DNA of 64,000 bases from Acanthornis magna (Eukaryota; Chordata; Aves; Passeriformes; Acanthizidae), in NCBI GenBank assembly GCA_036785705.1, contig JAWUZG010000015.1, forward strand, positions 2,495,001-2,559,000, read 5' to 3'. Positions 38,976 to 53,937 of the stretch are shown piece by piece; position 1 is the stretch's first letter; each line of letters opens with the position of its first letter. A model generated the notes under the pieces. The model saw only the letters and a program-made list of their open reading frames with translations. It ran no database searches and was not told the origin of the DNA. Made by a program: the position numbers and the translations under genes.

Positions 38976-40536
38976 TTCCTCTTAAAGTTCTTCTTGCAGC
39001 GAATTCTGCATATGTGTGTGAGAGACAAAACTCATCATGTCACCTGGCCTCTGTCACCTCACGTGTTCAGTGGAAAATCACTGTCCCACTCAGGGCTCTT
39101 TTATCTCATTTTGTGTTTCTGGTGCAGTGAGTCACGGAGAAAAGGCAATGGTAGGGAAATGTTCTCTGGTGTTCTTACATTCCAGTGAAAATAGTTTCAT
39201 TTAACTTGTGACTTTTCCTTCCACTCTGGGCTCAGCAATGTGTACTTGTTTGGTTTTGCACAAAAGGAGAAATACTGTGGGCAGTTTGTCTCCATCACCC
39301 CAGTCTTTGACTCAGGCCACTGGAGCTGACCCTCAGGGGCTGAATTCCCCTGGCAGCAGCAGGATTGGGATTCTTTGGAGGGTCACAGTTTATCCCATCC
39401 CATAAAATACATTTTATTCACTTAGTATGGACTTTCCTACATTTAACTGAGCTATACTGCTCTTGGAGGCATTTGTACTGGTGGGTACACTCACTTTATT
39501 GATTATCCAAAACAGAGAAGTTAAAAAGCACATTAAAGCTGAGTGAAGAAATGCTGAAAAATGAAGTGTAACAGGAGGCAGATATCACTATATGTTTTAC
39601 AGAAATAGGACTTGTCAGAGGTATTTTTTCATGACTTTACAGCTCAAATTGAATTTTCTAAACCATGTCAAGAACTAAAAAATGACACAGTATAAAGACT
39701 TAAAGATGTAGATAAGCACAGAGCTTCTGTGTGGAAGCACAGAGGGGATCTGTGGTAATTGTAGGAATAATTCCCCTCACGTGTGTGACATATGTAACTC
39801 TAAATATCCCCTCATGAGTGACACATATAACTAATTGTCTTTTTCCTGTCCTCAGCTGTGTTCTCTGTTGAGGCAGAGGCTGCACCACAGTCCTGGAGAT
39901 TTGAAGAGCTATTTAGAAGTCTGTTTGGATTTTTAAAAATCCAGACAAACTCGAGATCCCCATGTTTTGAAGTGGCGTCTGCAATATAGGCTGGTACTTG
40001 TTTCCAAAGAGTCATTACAGAAAACTTTTGCACTTGTTTCCATGCCTGGCTGCACTTTTGTGAGCTGAAAATATAAATGTTTTTCATGTCTGTGTGAGAT
40101 GGAGGAGACACTTGCAGTGCAGAGCTGCTGTTGTCCCAAATCCCTGTGGCTGGTGAGGCACAGCTGATTGTCCCCATTGCCACACCAAGGGTGATGGTTT
40201 GGGAGCACATTTGGGTAGGATGCTGGCTAAAGTCATAAATTATTCTGTTATTGTGGTGATATTGGGCACGTTCCTGCTCATATTCCAGTAAGTTCAAGAT
40301 CATGTGTTCTTAGGGGGCACAAAAGCCACGGAGAGTTGCAGGAATCAGGAATCTTGTGCACCTTTGGGTGGTGCCAAGGGCTGTGTTGGTGCAGAAGGGT
40401 CTGTTCCGACAATGAAAAGCTGAAGGAGTTCCTGAGAGGAGCACAGGGATCAATAGTGCAATTGAGGCCCCAGCTGAAACATTCCTTAAAATAAGCTTGG
40501 AATTGGGCATTCCATTAACGATTTGTTATCAATGGC

Positions 40537-40678
40537 TTTGAAAGACACAGTCCCACCCCCTGCCATGGGCAGGGACACCTCCCACTATCCCAGGTTGCTC
40601 CAAGCCCTGTCCAGCCTGGCCTTGGACACTGCCAGGGATCCAGGGGCAGCCACAGCTTCTCTGGGCAACCTGTGCCAA
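40537..40678 (-). repeat. CR1 LINE fragment, minus, missing its 3' end
   Basis: It has the CCTGCCATGGGCAGGGACAC, GGTTGCTCCAAGCCCTGTCC and CAGGGGCAGCCACAGCTTCT blocks. The usual reversed terminus (GGTTGGAAGGGACC) is absent at the left, so the copy is truncated or rearranged there. Confidence 0.88.
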
Positions 40679-40812
40679 ATTTCTTGTTTTCCCCTTTTTA
40701 AAAATTTTAAGACCCCAATTCATTAAAACACAAATACTTTTAAGGTGATTGATACTGCATCTTCCAAATGCAAAATGTTAAAAAGCAAAATAAAACACTA
40801 CTTTTATTACAA

Positions 40813-40829
40813 TTTTTTTTTTTTTTTTT
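40813..40829. repeat. T17 run
   Basis: Uninterrupted run of 17 T. Confidence 0.9.
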
Positions 40830-43800
40830 AATTAAAGCTCTTGCAGGGCTTTGCTGTTCAGGTTCTATGTTGGGAACGTGTTGGTTGCATTGTGTTTCTT
40901 CCCTGTGCATCCATCAGTGGTAATAGGTATTTTTTCAGATTGCTTCTGTCACTAAGGCCAGACTGGTATTTTTTTCTGCCATTAAATAAAAAGCTTGGTT
41001 CCGCATTTGGAAAACCAGCTCTTCTCTGTAAATCCTTGCCCAGCCCCCAAAGCTGCTCAGTCCATTCAGAATCAGAATGTGTGCTCCCTCTGGCACCCTT
41101 CTGACCCTGCTGAGGCTGACAGCTCTCATGCCTTTCCAAGGGTGTTCATCTCACTCTCTTGATCAAGGACAAATAAAAATCAAATTACACAGAGCAAGAG
41201 AAATATTGGGAAACCAATCACAATGTGAGTAGGTTTGGGGTTTTAGGAAATGGCAGGCTTAGAAATTTGGGCAAGTAGCTGTTAGTGACAGTTTCAGAGT
41301 CTGCCTGAAAAAAATGCATCTGATATTTGCTGTTTGTTGTGGGAGCAGTTGTTCCTCACTTGTAAAAGGCTCAGTGATCCAATCCAGGAATAGAAGCAGT
41401 GCTTTTGTTGCTTGGAGGCACATGTTGTGATGAGCAGAGCTGAGCAGTGAGTAACCCATCAGCTGAAAAATGCCACATACAGGATTTAGGCTATTACAGA
41501 GCCCAAACAATTTCTAAGGTGTCAAGCTGGGTTGGTGAATAATTCATAAATGGGAGAATTGTCCATGTTGCTGGGTAAAGCACTTGTGCAGGGTTTTGCT
41601 TGGCCCCTTTTCATGGTGGTGACTTATGAGCTTGTATAATCCTCTCTACACCCCCACAACAAACCTTTTTTATTCCATTTATTTCATAGCTGGGTCAGGA
41701 ATTCAACTGGCATCCCAACCCTTCTGCCAGAACTTCACAGGGAGCTGAGATATTGACCCCTGTGATCTTTTCTTCAACAGATGGCCTGATGGGCTAAAAA
41801 AAAAGTCTAGTTTATACCAGGGTGGCCACTTCCATGAGTTCCCCAAGATCCTGCTCCCGTGTGAGCAGAATGAATAATGCCAAGCATGTGCTATCACATT
41901 CCTTCCAGGGGTTTGTGGAGCAGCAGGGCATGGAAAGCTGATCCTGCATGGAGTGCTGCTATGAAGAGCTGGGTGTTTGCAATGCTTTTACATTTTTCCT
42001 GTGGATTTTTTCCTTCTCTGAGATACTTCATACCAGGAAAGTATGAGAATATCGGTGATTTATTCATTTTGCCGAGCATAACATCACCCTCGCTGAGATG
42101 AGATCTTCCAGGGAGTAAGAGTTTCTTGTTTGTTTGGTTTTTGATGTTTAGCAATAAGCAGAAAAACGATGGCCTTAAGGAGCAAGGAAGGCAGCTGGCA
42201 CATGAATGGCAGAAGCAGCTGAACCCCTGAGATGTCTGAATGATTTCCAGTATATTATCACCTCCTTTTTTCATTACTGCGTTAGAGTTTATTAAAAAGA
42301 CTTGGTTCTTTGAACTGGCTGACACAGTGTTCACTGAAATATTTTGCCCAGCTCCCACCATTGGCTTGCATGTTAATAAGAGAAGCTCAAAGTCTGACCC
42401 CTGGTTTTGAAATCCTCTGGTAGCATGTCAGGACTGGGGAATAGGCTTGTAATTGGATTTTTAACAGATATGAGTGTGTTTTAAGCCCTCCTTGTACTCT
42501 GTGAGTAGAACTGATGGCACTTACCAGTAAATAGGGAAAAGGCAAATAAACACAGGGTTTAGGGCATGGTGATCACTCTGCATATCCTAATTTCTCAAGG
42601 AATCTCTGGGATGCTCTTCCATCAAGTGCAAATAACCAAGGTCAAACAGCTTCTGTAAATAATACTGGGGGCCAGTTCAAATGAAGTGTCTCAAGTGAGA
42701 CATAGAGATATCCTGGGGTTTTTTCTTTTCTATTTCATTATTCAGCATAGAAAATCAATGTATGTGTGCATGCTGCATGCATTAACAAGGTGTTATTTGT
42801 AGCACCTGGATGCCTTGAGAGGCAAAACCCCCAAAGAAAAGAAAAAATAAAACTTATGAGTTAATGTATTGAGATCAGACAATATCAGCCTTGAAAGGCC
42901 CTGTTATGTGTGGAATAGGACTTGGCTATTGTTGTCCTAATGACTTATTCATTAAAGGGAAGAAAATCTCTATGGAAAGAACAAGATAAATCCATGTTTG
43001 TTTACAAACATATGCATCAGCACAGACTCCAGCAAGTGCTATAAAAGTGTGCACTCTTCCCTGGGCCCGTCATAAGGGACTGAATTATGCTGCTACACTG
43101 TGGTGGGGTGACAGATCTGAGCAATCCTGGCTTTAGAACACCAAGGACACGTCTCCCCATTAATTAGGGAGCACATTCTGTTGTGTTTGCCTTTGGTCAG
43201 GGAAGCAGCGCTGGTTGGACTCTTTGGGAAGAAGGACAGCTCGTTTTCCTTTCCCGCTTTTTGTGTCTGCTTTCAAATTTGCAACATTTTCAGGGCAGAA
43301 AGGGGCCAATGAAGTTGAGGTATTAGGACAAGAAAACATCAGGAATGTGTCTATTGATTCAGGAAAGAAAGGAAGTTCTGAATTTTATGGTGTTGGAGAT
43401 GACCTTCGGGTCCTTGGCTTATTTAAAATTTGCCTTAGCAACAAATTCTCTGCTAGCACATCTTTGAGCAGTAGCAACTCTGCTGTGATTCTCAGCGGCT
43501 GAATAGAATTTCTTTTCCTTGTGGTTTTTCCTTGTAATAATAAGCCTAAAACATCTTCGTTTTGGAGGTTTCAAGGTTGCTAACTAATTACCCAGCCTTA
43601 GAAGGCTTTCTCTGAGAGGTGTTGTACTGCAACTGCTCAGTACAAGATTTCTTGTACTATTTTATTTGAAAGCATAGCTGAATCTAAAGAGAAAATACCA
43701 GACTAATTAGTTGCTTATCAAGTGGGATCTGTCAATTTTTATATTCTTTATCTGAAGTAAAACCCACAGTTTCACACTGTTGAAATATAAAACAATAGGA

Positions 43801-44668
43801 CTAATTTCAGGTTGACCTTAATGTTCACTCTGCCTTTGCTTTGAAGGAAGAACTGTTCTCTCAATATTTGCATTTATTAGGAAAGTGTTGATTTTTAAGG
43901 AGTCTCTGGGAGATTTGCAGGACGAGGCAGCAACAGAAGTGATTTCATGGCTTCAGTCCTGCCTCGGCCATTGGAGCCTCTCCTGGCTGTGGACTCACAG
44001 GCTCAAACCCTTTGTTCTTGTGCTTTGTTCTGTGGCCACCTTGGCTGTGTAAACAGCATTTTACACCTTCTCTCTGGCTGCAATAAATGTGAGGAATGAG
44101 TCCTAAGAGCCCTGCCCTGGCTCAGGGTGCCTTGGCTCTGGTTTCACTGGGAGCTTTAGCAAGGGCATGGCACTGCTGAGAACTTCTATGCGGAACTGGA
44201 ATAACATTTATTAAACCTGAAACTTCTTCAGCTGTGCTTGTTGTGTCTTTAGCTTTCAGTGCTGCCACAGTGTTGGTCAGAATACTTGGAATTGGATATG
44301 TGTGGCTTGAAGGTTTGTGAAGGCTTTGTTTTTTGGGAGGTGTTTGGCGTGGGAAAGGAAAGCAAGCAGGTGTTCCCTAAATTCCCAGCAGCTCCCTGGC
44401 GCTGGGAGTCCAGCCCTGACTATCCTTGTTTTGGAAATTCCCCTAGCACACTGCTCGTGATGCTTGGGAGCACCGAACTGAGGAGGGAAACCCAGAGATT
44501 GTGGCTTGACTTACCTGTAGAACATTTTAGACATCAAATTAGTAATAGCAACATTTCTGAGAGCTCAGTGAGTAATTAAACTCATTTCAAAGGTACAGGT
44601 AAGCAGTGCTTCAGTTCAACACATCCTGTAAGACTTTGGCTGTAAAATTGTGTGGTTGAGTACATGGA

Positions 44669-44728
44669 ATCTTAGAATCACAGAAAGGCTTGGTTTGGAA
44701 GGGACCTTAAGGAACATCTAGTTTCAAA
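44669..44728 (-). repeat. Short CR1 3'-terminal fragment, minus
   Basis: CTTAGAATCACAGAAAGGCT followed by TTGGTTTGGAAGGGACCTTA is a reversed CR1 terminus of about 60 bases. The remaining element is missing. Confidence 0.8.
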
Positions 44729-46293
44729 GAAACCCCAAAATCCCAGAAGATATTTAAAAATTTGGTGCTGTGTGGAATTTGAGATGCCTTTTGATGCTTG
44801 ATTAGTAACACCATTGTGTATGAAGTAGACTTGCTTGGTAGTTTCCTAAATAACAAGTGGTTAAAACAATGTTTTACACTGAAGTGAAATAAAAATATGT
44901 TAGGGAAAAATAAGTATGTTAATGACCTAGAGAATTCCAGGAGGGTTAAGGATATATTCTTTAGAAACACAGCTCTTAAAAAACTGATAGGGAAATGGTT
45001 GCATGCTGAGTCTGACTGTTTCTGGAAACAGGAAGGAATTACACTCCCCTGTTCTTCCAAATTAGTCCTCTTGATAGAGGCTGTGTGAGTACAAAATAGA
45101 AACTGAGCCAAATGGGGCAAATTATCTTAATTCTTGTTAATTCATTTATGTGCTGTCACAATACACTGGCTAAAAAAAAATCTTAAACTGTTTAAAATGG
45201 TGCAATAACAGATCCAATATTTTAGAAGAAAAGTAGGATAAGATTCTTAAAGATGATTTACATTTTTTTGGACGAAGGATTACATTTAGCATGTGGTATC
45301 TACAGCACTATGAAATCAAAATTTCATAAAGATATCTGTGTTGCAGAAGTAAATCTAGGGCACATTACCAGTTTGTAGTGGAATATGCTGAGCCTTTGCC
45401 TTACAAGGCAAATTTGTGTCTCAGGAAAGCACAAGCTGCAAGAGTTCCAAATGGAAAGGTGTGTTTTAAATGGACTGCCTGGAGATTTGGAAATTGGATT
45501 CTTCCTTCTGGCATAACGAGACAAATCTGCAAAGCAATTGTCAGGTGGCAGGACTGCTCAAACTCGGCTCCTCTCGTGGCTCCCATCATGGGGCTGTGTG
45601 TTAGAGAGCACTGAACAAATAGAAAAGAGCTTTGTTTTTCCACAGGTGGTTTGTACATTTGCATCCCAATCAGAAGTGCTCCATCTCAGCACATTTCTTA
45701 CCCAGCCAATGAAAATGGTGTTTGCAGAGCTGGTTTGAGCAGAGCATTAGGAGAGACTATCTGAAGTTATTAGGATTTTTACTGGTTTTTTTGTTAAACA
45801 AAGCATGTGTTTTAATGTAGCATCTTCTTCCTTGTGCCTTGGAGTTGGGAAGGGAATAGTTCTGTGTGTGGAGCACACTGAGCCCTTGGTGTGTGGTGAC
45901 AGCATCAGTGTCCTGAGTTACCACAGCTCACTGACACCATCGTGGTGCCAGACTTGAAGAATCAGTGCATCTCAGTGCTTTCTCAAACAGCAAGAGCAGG
46001 CAGGCCAAATGCCCTTGCATTCGTATATTTTGAAAGAAATTTTGGTAGCTTGAGAAATACTCAAGCTGTGCAGCACCTGATATCACTGCTCCTGACAAAT
46101 GGATTATCCTGGAAATACAGTTGGTCCCCTGTAGGTGCACTCCCATTTAAAGGAAAATATTCTGGGCTTCATGAGGTTCCTCCTCACGGTGAGTTTATTG
46201 TGATCTGTGTGAATGACCAAGCCATGAGCAAGTTGACTCTGCTGCTGTCCCAGCAGAACCTGCAAGGCAAAAACTCCTTTTGCCAACCTGTCA

Positions 46294-46368
46294 TGGCCAA
46301 GGAGGTTGGAATTAGGTGATCCTTAAGCTCCCTGCCAACCCAGCCTATTCTGTGATTGTATGATAAAC
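46294..46368 (+). repeat. Short CR1 3'-terminal fragment, plus
   Basis: GGTTGGAATTAGGTGATCCT, CCTGCCAACCCAGCCTATTC and TGTGATTGTATGA form a sense CR1 3' end. Confidence 0.8.
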
Positions 46369-48416
46369 ATGGAGATCATTTCAGCTGTTGTTTTTCTGGA
46401 GTAGAAACTTTCTAATTTAGTCATGATTAAATGTGAGTGCAGTGTCATTCCAGACCCTGTGCACAGAGGTTGTGTGCTGCCCCTGCTCTGGGACCCATGG
46501 AGTTAACACCAGTAGGAGCCAAGATGTGGAAAGTTCCTCTAGAAGGGGAACTAGAAAAGATTTGTTCCACATTTTTGTTGTTAACACTGTTACATTTTTA
46601 ACTGCCTGTTTTTTTGACTGTATTGCAAGCTTAAGTAATGTTAAAAAAGATTTTGTAATGGTCCGTTTTATGTTGTATTGAACTATTGGAGGAAAAATCT
46701 TATTAATTTATGCATTTGAAGAAGTTTTCTTATTTCTCCTGTGATTTTTTCTCCAAAGCTCTTTGGTTGAGTGCAATCTGAAAAACAACAGGGGCACTCA
46801 GTTTTACTTTTGAGGTGCCTTCTTAAGCCAAGATGGTTGAGGTTAAAGTATCCTGCTGATTCTCGTGCTACCTGTGTTCTGCACAGATCAGAAAAGAGTT
46901 CTGAACACTTATTTGACAAACACTTTGAAGATCTGGGGGATGTATCTGCAAAAGATAAAGTTACCAGGGTAGTTTTCTTGCATGAAGAGATCTGAGAGCT
47001 TTAAACACTTCAGGAAAATATCAGCAACTTGTAACTGTATGACATGCAGAGACACACATGTTTATCGAGAGAATTTGCTGTATTTTCTTACAAGCCAGGC
47101 ATCACTTTAATGCTTAGTGTGGTATTGTGAAGACAACCAAAGGAATAAGTGACACCAAGTGGCATTTCTAGTGGCAGAAATACAGTGAATATCTGTCACA
47201 CAGTGTATGATTTGGGTAAATCTAATGTACATCCAGAATTACAACATTATTGTCAGTGGATTAAAAGCTCTCATGTCCAAAGGCTGACAGGACCCTGGGG
47301 AGTGTGTTTGTGATGTGAAAAATGGGATCCAAATTCTATTCCTTCAACTCTTAGTTGGAATTTACAAGTGAAAACCTGAATGAAAATCGTTCTGGTTTGC
47401 TAGAAACTCACCTGACTGTTCAAACTGAGTTCTAAAAATGGGCAGCCTGTAGATGTGAAAATCTCCATCCCCAAATCTGTGTCAGAACAATGTTGATGCT
47501 TGGAGCTGTCTGGAACACAAATAACTCTTGAGTAAGAATAGAGTTTGATATATTGAACTGGGAGGAGTAGGAATATGATCCTGGATTAGATTTGTGTAGT
47601 AGAGATTAATGGGAAAACTGAAAGCTTTACTGCAACTGCATGCTTAGAAGGTCAGGCTGTTTGTAGGAATTTGTGAGAATTCTGGTTAACTCAGTGTAAA
47701 TCCTCCATAAATGGCTTGCTTGTTTGCAAGGCCGTGAGGAGTAATTATTTTTCAGGGATAGATAATCCTACTGAGAAAATGCTTGTTAATAATTTGGCAG
47801 TGATGCTGATCATGCTGAGTTCTGGGGGGAGGTTCATTTGTCTGGGTCATTTAGAGCAGGATCAGAACCCCAGAGAACTGCTTAAGTGTATTTTAATTTG
47901 AGTTCCTTCTACTCAAGGTGTTTACAACCTGTTTCAACTGCAAACTGTTGGAATTGTAGGATAAGCCTTGCCTGTGGAAAAATCTCTGTTCCCTTTTGAA
48001 GTCCTGCCAGTACTGAAGCTGCATTCAGGTTCTAAAACATGACCGAAGTTTCTGCTTTACCTCTTGGCCATCTGAAATGCTCTGCTGTAATTGCCTAACA
48101 TCCAATCAAGCCTCAATGTTTTATATTGTTCCAAGACATTTAATTTAGAATTTTTAATGTTTATTCTTATTTATGCCAGGAACATCTCCCGGTATTCTTT
48201 GTCCGTTAATGAGAAAAATGTGTAATCCCCCCAAATGCTTTACACCTGCTTAAATTACAACAATTTTGATAAATAGAATTAGTGAATTGAAAGTGTGTCA
48301 GGGAGCTGCTCTTTTACTGAAGTGCAGGCAGGTCTTGCCATTGCTTCCAGTGGGAGAATTAAGATGAGTCTATGCACAGGAAACGATGCCAGTTGTAGGA
48401 TGGATCTGGATGTGTG

Positions 48417-48815
48417 TCAAACACAGAACCATGGAATGGTTCCAGTGGAAGGGACCCCAAAGACCTCATCCCACCCCAGCCATGGGCAGGGACACCTTCC
48501 ACTGTCCCAGGCTGCTCCAAGCCCTGTCCAACCTGGCCTTGGACACTGCCAGGGATCCAGGGGCAGCCACAGCTTCTCTGGGCACCTGTGCCAGGGCCTG
48601 CCCACCCTCACAGGGAAGAAATTCTTCCTAGAATCCCATCTAAACCTGCCCTCTGACAATTTAAATAATTTCCCCCTTGTCCTGTCTCTCCAGGCCCTTT
48701 TCACAAGTCCCTCTCCAGCTCTCCTGGAGCCTGTTTAGGTTCTGGAAGGGGCTCTAAGCTCTACCCAAAACCTTCTCCAGGCTGAGTAGTCCCAAATCTT
48801 TCAGCCTTTCAAAAA
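48417..48815 (-). repeat. CR1 LINE fragment, minus
   Basis: It begins AACCATGGAATGGTTCCAGT then GGAAGGGACCCC. It continues through the GTCCCAGGCTGCTCCAAGCC block and GGGAAGAAATTCTTCCTAGA to CTTCTCCAGGCTGAGTAGTC and CAGCCTTTC. Confidence 0.92.
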
Positions 48816-51800
48816 AAATGTCAACTCTGAGGATAAAAATGGCATTCAACTTTCCAAAATGAAAAGGAGTCTACTAAGAATAATTTCAAACTGTAGTGTG
48901 GAGACTTGAAATTGGGGTGAAGAGAGAAGCTCAGAATAAGAACAGGAGATTCTAGGTTTATTTAAATCTCCTAGTTGCAGGAAATGAGAATGGGTGAGTC
49001 AGTGAGAATATCAGTAATTAGCTGCTTCACTTGGAGAAAAATGCACGCTTCAGAGGGTCCAAATGATTACTTTGCACTAGTCTTAATTCTAGAAATTACT
49101 GTGTCTTTTTATGGATCTGTCTCATGGATGTCAGACAGAGGAAGCGTTGGGCAAACGGCCAGTTATCATTTTGGTGAGGAACAACAAATCTTTGATCATC
49201 TTGAGGAAATTTTTAAGTGAAGTGGTTGCTTTGCTAATGCATTTCTTTCATCGCTGTTTAATTGACCAGTAAATAGAAAAGCAGTGAGATTTTTTTATCT
49301 TTGAAGAGAAGAAAATGGGGATGATTCCAGGGAGCTTGGAGGGAAAATGATTGAAACAATAATAAATAGATGAATCCACTTAGGGTGAGTCCAGCATGGC
49401 AAACTCACCACCAGAACCTTTGCAGAGGAAAACTATGACTTTCTATTGTGCAGAAATTACGGTGCCAGTGTAATAATGCATTTAAACTGGATTTCCCAGG
49501 GATTTCAGAGCTTTTGAAATGCCTTTTCAGAGTTTATTATATAAAGTAATCCTCAGGGGGAAACAAAATTCACTGTGGGTTCTGAATGCTAGTGGAGACA
49601 GGAAACAGTTAAATGTGGCACAGGGTTAACAACTGATGGCCCACATGTCCTTCCTAATAATGCATTAAATTCCATTCTGTGAGAGAATATGGTCAATTCG
49701 GGTGGCATTGAGAGAAAAATTTATGAGGAGCTGTGAGGAACTCGAGACAAGTTAACACGTCATTAAATTGGGGTAGGTTGGGAGCAGTTCCTCTTATAGA
49801 ACTTCAGGTTTTTGGTGAACACTCTGAACTCTGCATAAACTCAATGTATTCTGACCACATAAACCAATAATTTTGCTGTGATAGGAACCACAGACTTGTT
49901 GCCTCATGGGGAAAAGGGCAAATTTAGATGGCTCAAGGAACTCAGCAGTTAGAATATTTGAAGTTTCCATCCAAACAGTGTTGTCAAGTCCATCTGCCAT
50001 GGCCTGCAGAGCTCGGAATGGCTCTAGAGGTATCCTGCCCTGTTGGTTTTCAGCAGGAAAATCTGGAGCAGAAAATGTGATTCAGTAGATAACATTAATT
50101 TCTAACAAAAATTTAACAACATGCATGTAACACTGCTCACTTCTAAATGAACTGCGGTCCACAGGAAATAAATCTCTCTGTACTTTTGGGCAATTTTGTA
50201 AAAAATATTTACACAGGCAACCAGCTCAAAAAGCACATGGGAGTAACAGCCTTTGTAGATATTGGTAATCCTGTTTCTGCCTAATATCAAAAAGACCAAG
50301 AAGTGAAACATGATAAAATAATGCAAATTATGTGTCCTTTAAGTGTACTGAGCCTATTTGATTAAAACAGGGGCACGTATACAGTGGCTCAAAGGCAGCA
50401 TATTTCAAGCTACTAAAAAAAATGCTTTGTTACTAAACACAGCTGTCAAGTTATTTGAGCAAAAATAGTCATCAAGTTTTAGTAACTATCAGATATTTCC
50501 TTAAATAATGATTAGACTTTGGTGTAATGATGGATATAATTTAATAATCTTGAATTGTAACTGCGTGGTTTTGGATTTCTTTAAGCACAACTGTTGTGTT
50601 GTGGTGGGAACCAGTCCGTGAATTAATCATTTGATGGAGAAACAGCTGCTATTTGGATTAAATTAGTCTTTTATCATGGAGAGTTAGGCCAGGGACCAGC
50701 CACTGCTGGCAACTGAGCTGCTTCAAGGTGGCATTTCCTTTTCTCTTTTGAAATAGAAGTCAGGAATAGTCAGCTAGAGAATATCCCCCTGAGCTGTACA
50801 ATTCCCCTGGAGAAGAGGGTGCTGGTAGTACTCCCCACCCTGTTTAGGTTGCTGCAGTTCTAACAGGAGTTAAGATAGGCAAACAAACATCGTGTTTAGA
50901 AGAAAAATCTGGTCTAATTTAGTTCCCATGGGAATGAGCAAATGATAGTGATCAGAGCTGGTGGAGCCGTGGGCTGCAGTGACTGTGACTCCTTCCCCCG
51001 TGCCAGCACACCTCCGCTGTGGTCGGCATCAGCCTCTGCCTTGGCACTTTGGAGCTGCTCCTTTTGAGAAATTGTGCCTTGTGAGATGGCCTTAATTATT
51101 TTTGAATCCACTCTGCCAGATCCCACCCTTGGCTATGCTGCAGCACGCTCAGAATAGCAGCAGCGACTTCAGCAGCACCCAGTGCTCAGAAACTGAGCTC
51201 ATCAAAGTTGAAAATTTGGTGCAAAAATAGCTCAGCATCTGACCTTTAACATATTCTGAGTTTAGAGCTGTAGTGTTGATTTCTTAGATGTACACAGAAG
51301 TGACCATATGGTTGGAGCAGAGTTATGTAAAAACAAACTGTTGAAGACACAATTCCTCTTCAGACATCGTTTGCTCTGGTTGCCTTTTGGCATTACATTT
51401 AATATGGGCTTTCTGTCACAAATAGAAAAGGTAATAATCCCTCTGCAGTTTCCTGGAAAATGTTCCATGTACAAAACATATGGAAATTTTCCCCGACTTG
51501 CAGAGACCATAAATGTTGGCTGGCAATGGAGCTGCATGCCTGCTAATGAGACATTTAATTCTGGCTGACATGTAAACCGCTCCTAATACTCTGGAATTAT
51601 GTAATAAAATATATTTAGCTATTTGTCTTTAATGATTAAGCAAACAAAGAGCCCGATATATTGAAAATAAATATGTGCCTGAACCGTGGAGCTCAGTGCT
51701 TCCTAGGAAAGCGATGTTTGCACCAAAGTACTTCTGGCAGCTGCCTGGCTGATGCCAAAGGCAATTCAAGAGTGGCTTCCACAAAGCCCTGGTTGGTTCA

Positions 51801-53789
51801 ACCTTTAGGGTCCAACTGGCCCAGCAATTTAGATTTGATGTCAGTTTTAATTAAACACAGCAGCGAGAAGATAAGCAGAGTTTATTAACTCACCACGAGC
51901 AGGAAGCTCTGGGTAGAGCTGTCTCAGCTGATGGTCTTGGGAGGTTTTTGGAGACACAGAGGCATTTTTTAGACACAGCAGAATGGAGCCTGAGAACCTT
52001 GAACAACAGCAGGGTAACCACCTGAGAGAATTCAACCTCAGTGGCTTTGGAATAGCCAAATGAAACCAAATTAAATTATGAATTATTATTGTAACGGTAA
52101 TTCCTTATTGTGTACCTGAAGCCATTCATCCACGCACCTCTCACAAATGAGGCTGCATCCAACAGCTGCTGCGTCTTTGGGAAGGGAGAAGGAGGCAGAA
52201 TGCAGTTTGTAGTCTGTCCTTTCACTTTTAAAATGTTGCTAGAGGAGAGGATTAGGCAAAAATGAGAAGAGGTGTTCAGAGGAAAACCAGAGTTGGAAAA
52301 GATCAACACAAAAGTTGAGAACAAAGGCTGCCCCGGCAAAGGACTGTTGTAAGTTTGTAATGGCTTAATTGATCAGCCATTGTGCCTGGATAATGCACAG
52401 CAGAGTGTCTGTGAGGATAATCTTGGGTTATTAGAAGCTGTTTTCTGTGTCTTTTCACCATTACTTATATCAGACATTCATGGGATAGAGAGAAAAACTC
52501 TACAAACCTGACTTTTTAATGCAAATTTTGGCATGGCATAGATATTTCGGCACATCAAATCACATTTCCGGAGAGAGGTTTTACACTGGGAAACAACAAA
52601 TATTTTTGGCTTAGTCCAGCTGCCACCTCCAAGGAAAGCGGATGTTGCAGTGGCTGAGATGCAGTGATTTAATTATTTAATTGCTTGTAGTCACCAACCT
52701 AAAACATGTTTTCTTTGCATCTGTATCTATCTGGTTGAAGATATTTTTATTTTTAACCATAGGGTTTTAACAGGATACAGAATTTAATTTTTAAAATAAG
52801 CACCATATTTGAATACAAAGCTGAGGCACACAGAAAAAGTAGACATTAATTCTTCAAAAAGTTCTGACCATTACCTCTGAACTCCTTTGTTGGTATTTCA
52901 GAGCAGAGAGAGGTGCATTTGGCAGCAGGTTACAGCACAGGTTAAATCAGGTGAGGAAGAGGATTCTGCTGAATCCTGAGCCTTCTTGAACACTCTCTAT
53001 GTGAGAGTCTTGGGGCAGAGGTTGTGACTCAATCCTTACAGCTCATTTCTGTGGGCCTTCACTTCCAAGGTTCAGCTGCAATAAAGCTCTTGAGTGCTAA
53101 GAACAAGAATTTTGATGTCATTAAATGAAGATGTTATGTTGAATTATGGCCATTCCCCTATTTTTTTAATTTGCCCATTTAATTACATAACATAATTAAC
53201 AATTTAAATCAATTGCCTACATTTTACCAAAGTGGTAAGGTAGTGCTGGTAGTTGTCAGGCTACTGGAATTAAAAAGCAAATAAACCTGTTCAGTTTGCA
53301 AGGTTTCGTGTATATTTTCGTCAGTTTTGAAAGATAATGATATAATGAACACAGTCAAATTTGCAGAGAATTCTTGATTATTGTTTACAGAGAATTGTAT
53401 GGTTTTTATTATAAATGCCTTTACCTGATAGACTGGTGTAACTCTGTTGCTGATGGACTCTTTTTTATTTTAATAGCATGGCCAAACAATTTATACCATG
53501 TTTATAAATAATAGAATAAGGACACTGTTGAAGGATACTACTGCAGTGACCTTAACAACACTGAATGCTGGCAATGAGTCTATTAAAAACTTTTTTCACT
53601 GCTGAGATTTATAGAATGGTTTCAGGTTCTACAGTACACATAATTTTTGGCTTCTCAATGAAACTAGATTCTCAGTCATGGCAATTGGGCTTTTATTATA
53701 AAAAAGTTTGTAAAATGTGGGAAGAAAATTTTAGAAATACCTATGGACTCTAGAGATAAGTGTGAGATATGTTGTGCATATGGACACCC

Positions 53790-53937
53790 CATCGCTGGCA
53801 GTGTCCAAGACCAGGCTGGACAGGGCTTGGAGCACCCTGGGATGGTGGAAGGTGTCCCTGCCCATGGCAGGGGGTGGAATTAAATGTTTTTTTGGTTCTT
53901 TCCAACTCAAACCATTCTCTGATCCTCTGATGTCCAG
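53790..53937 (+). repeat. CR1 LINE fragment, plus
   Basis: Sense copy, TGGCAGTGTCCAAGACCAGG through CCTGCCCATGGCAGGGGGTG to CCAACTCAAACCATTCTCTG and GATCCTCTGATG. Confidence 0.92.

Noticed and set aside
38428..38985. 185-codon plus-strand open frame
   Set aside because: It lies entirely in the antisense strand of a CR1 fragment; the same peptide-like text recurs in other CR1 copies at 48.4 kb.
39812..40303. 163-codon minus-strand open frame
   Set aside because: No recognisable domain, overlaps other frames, and no supporting signals; treated as chance.
41894..42361. 155-codon minus-strand open frame
   Set aside because: No recognisable domain and low-complexity composition in parts; treated as chance.
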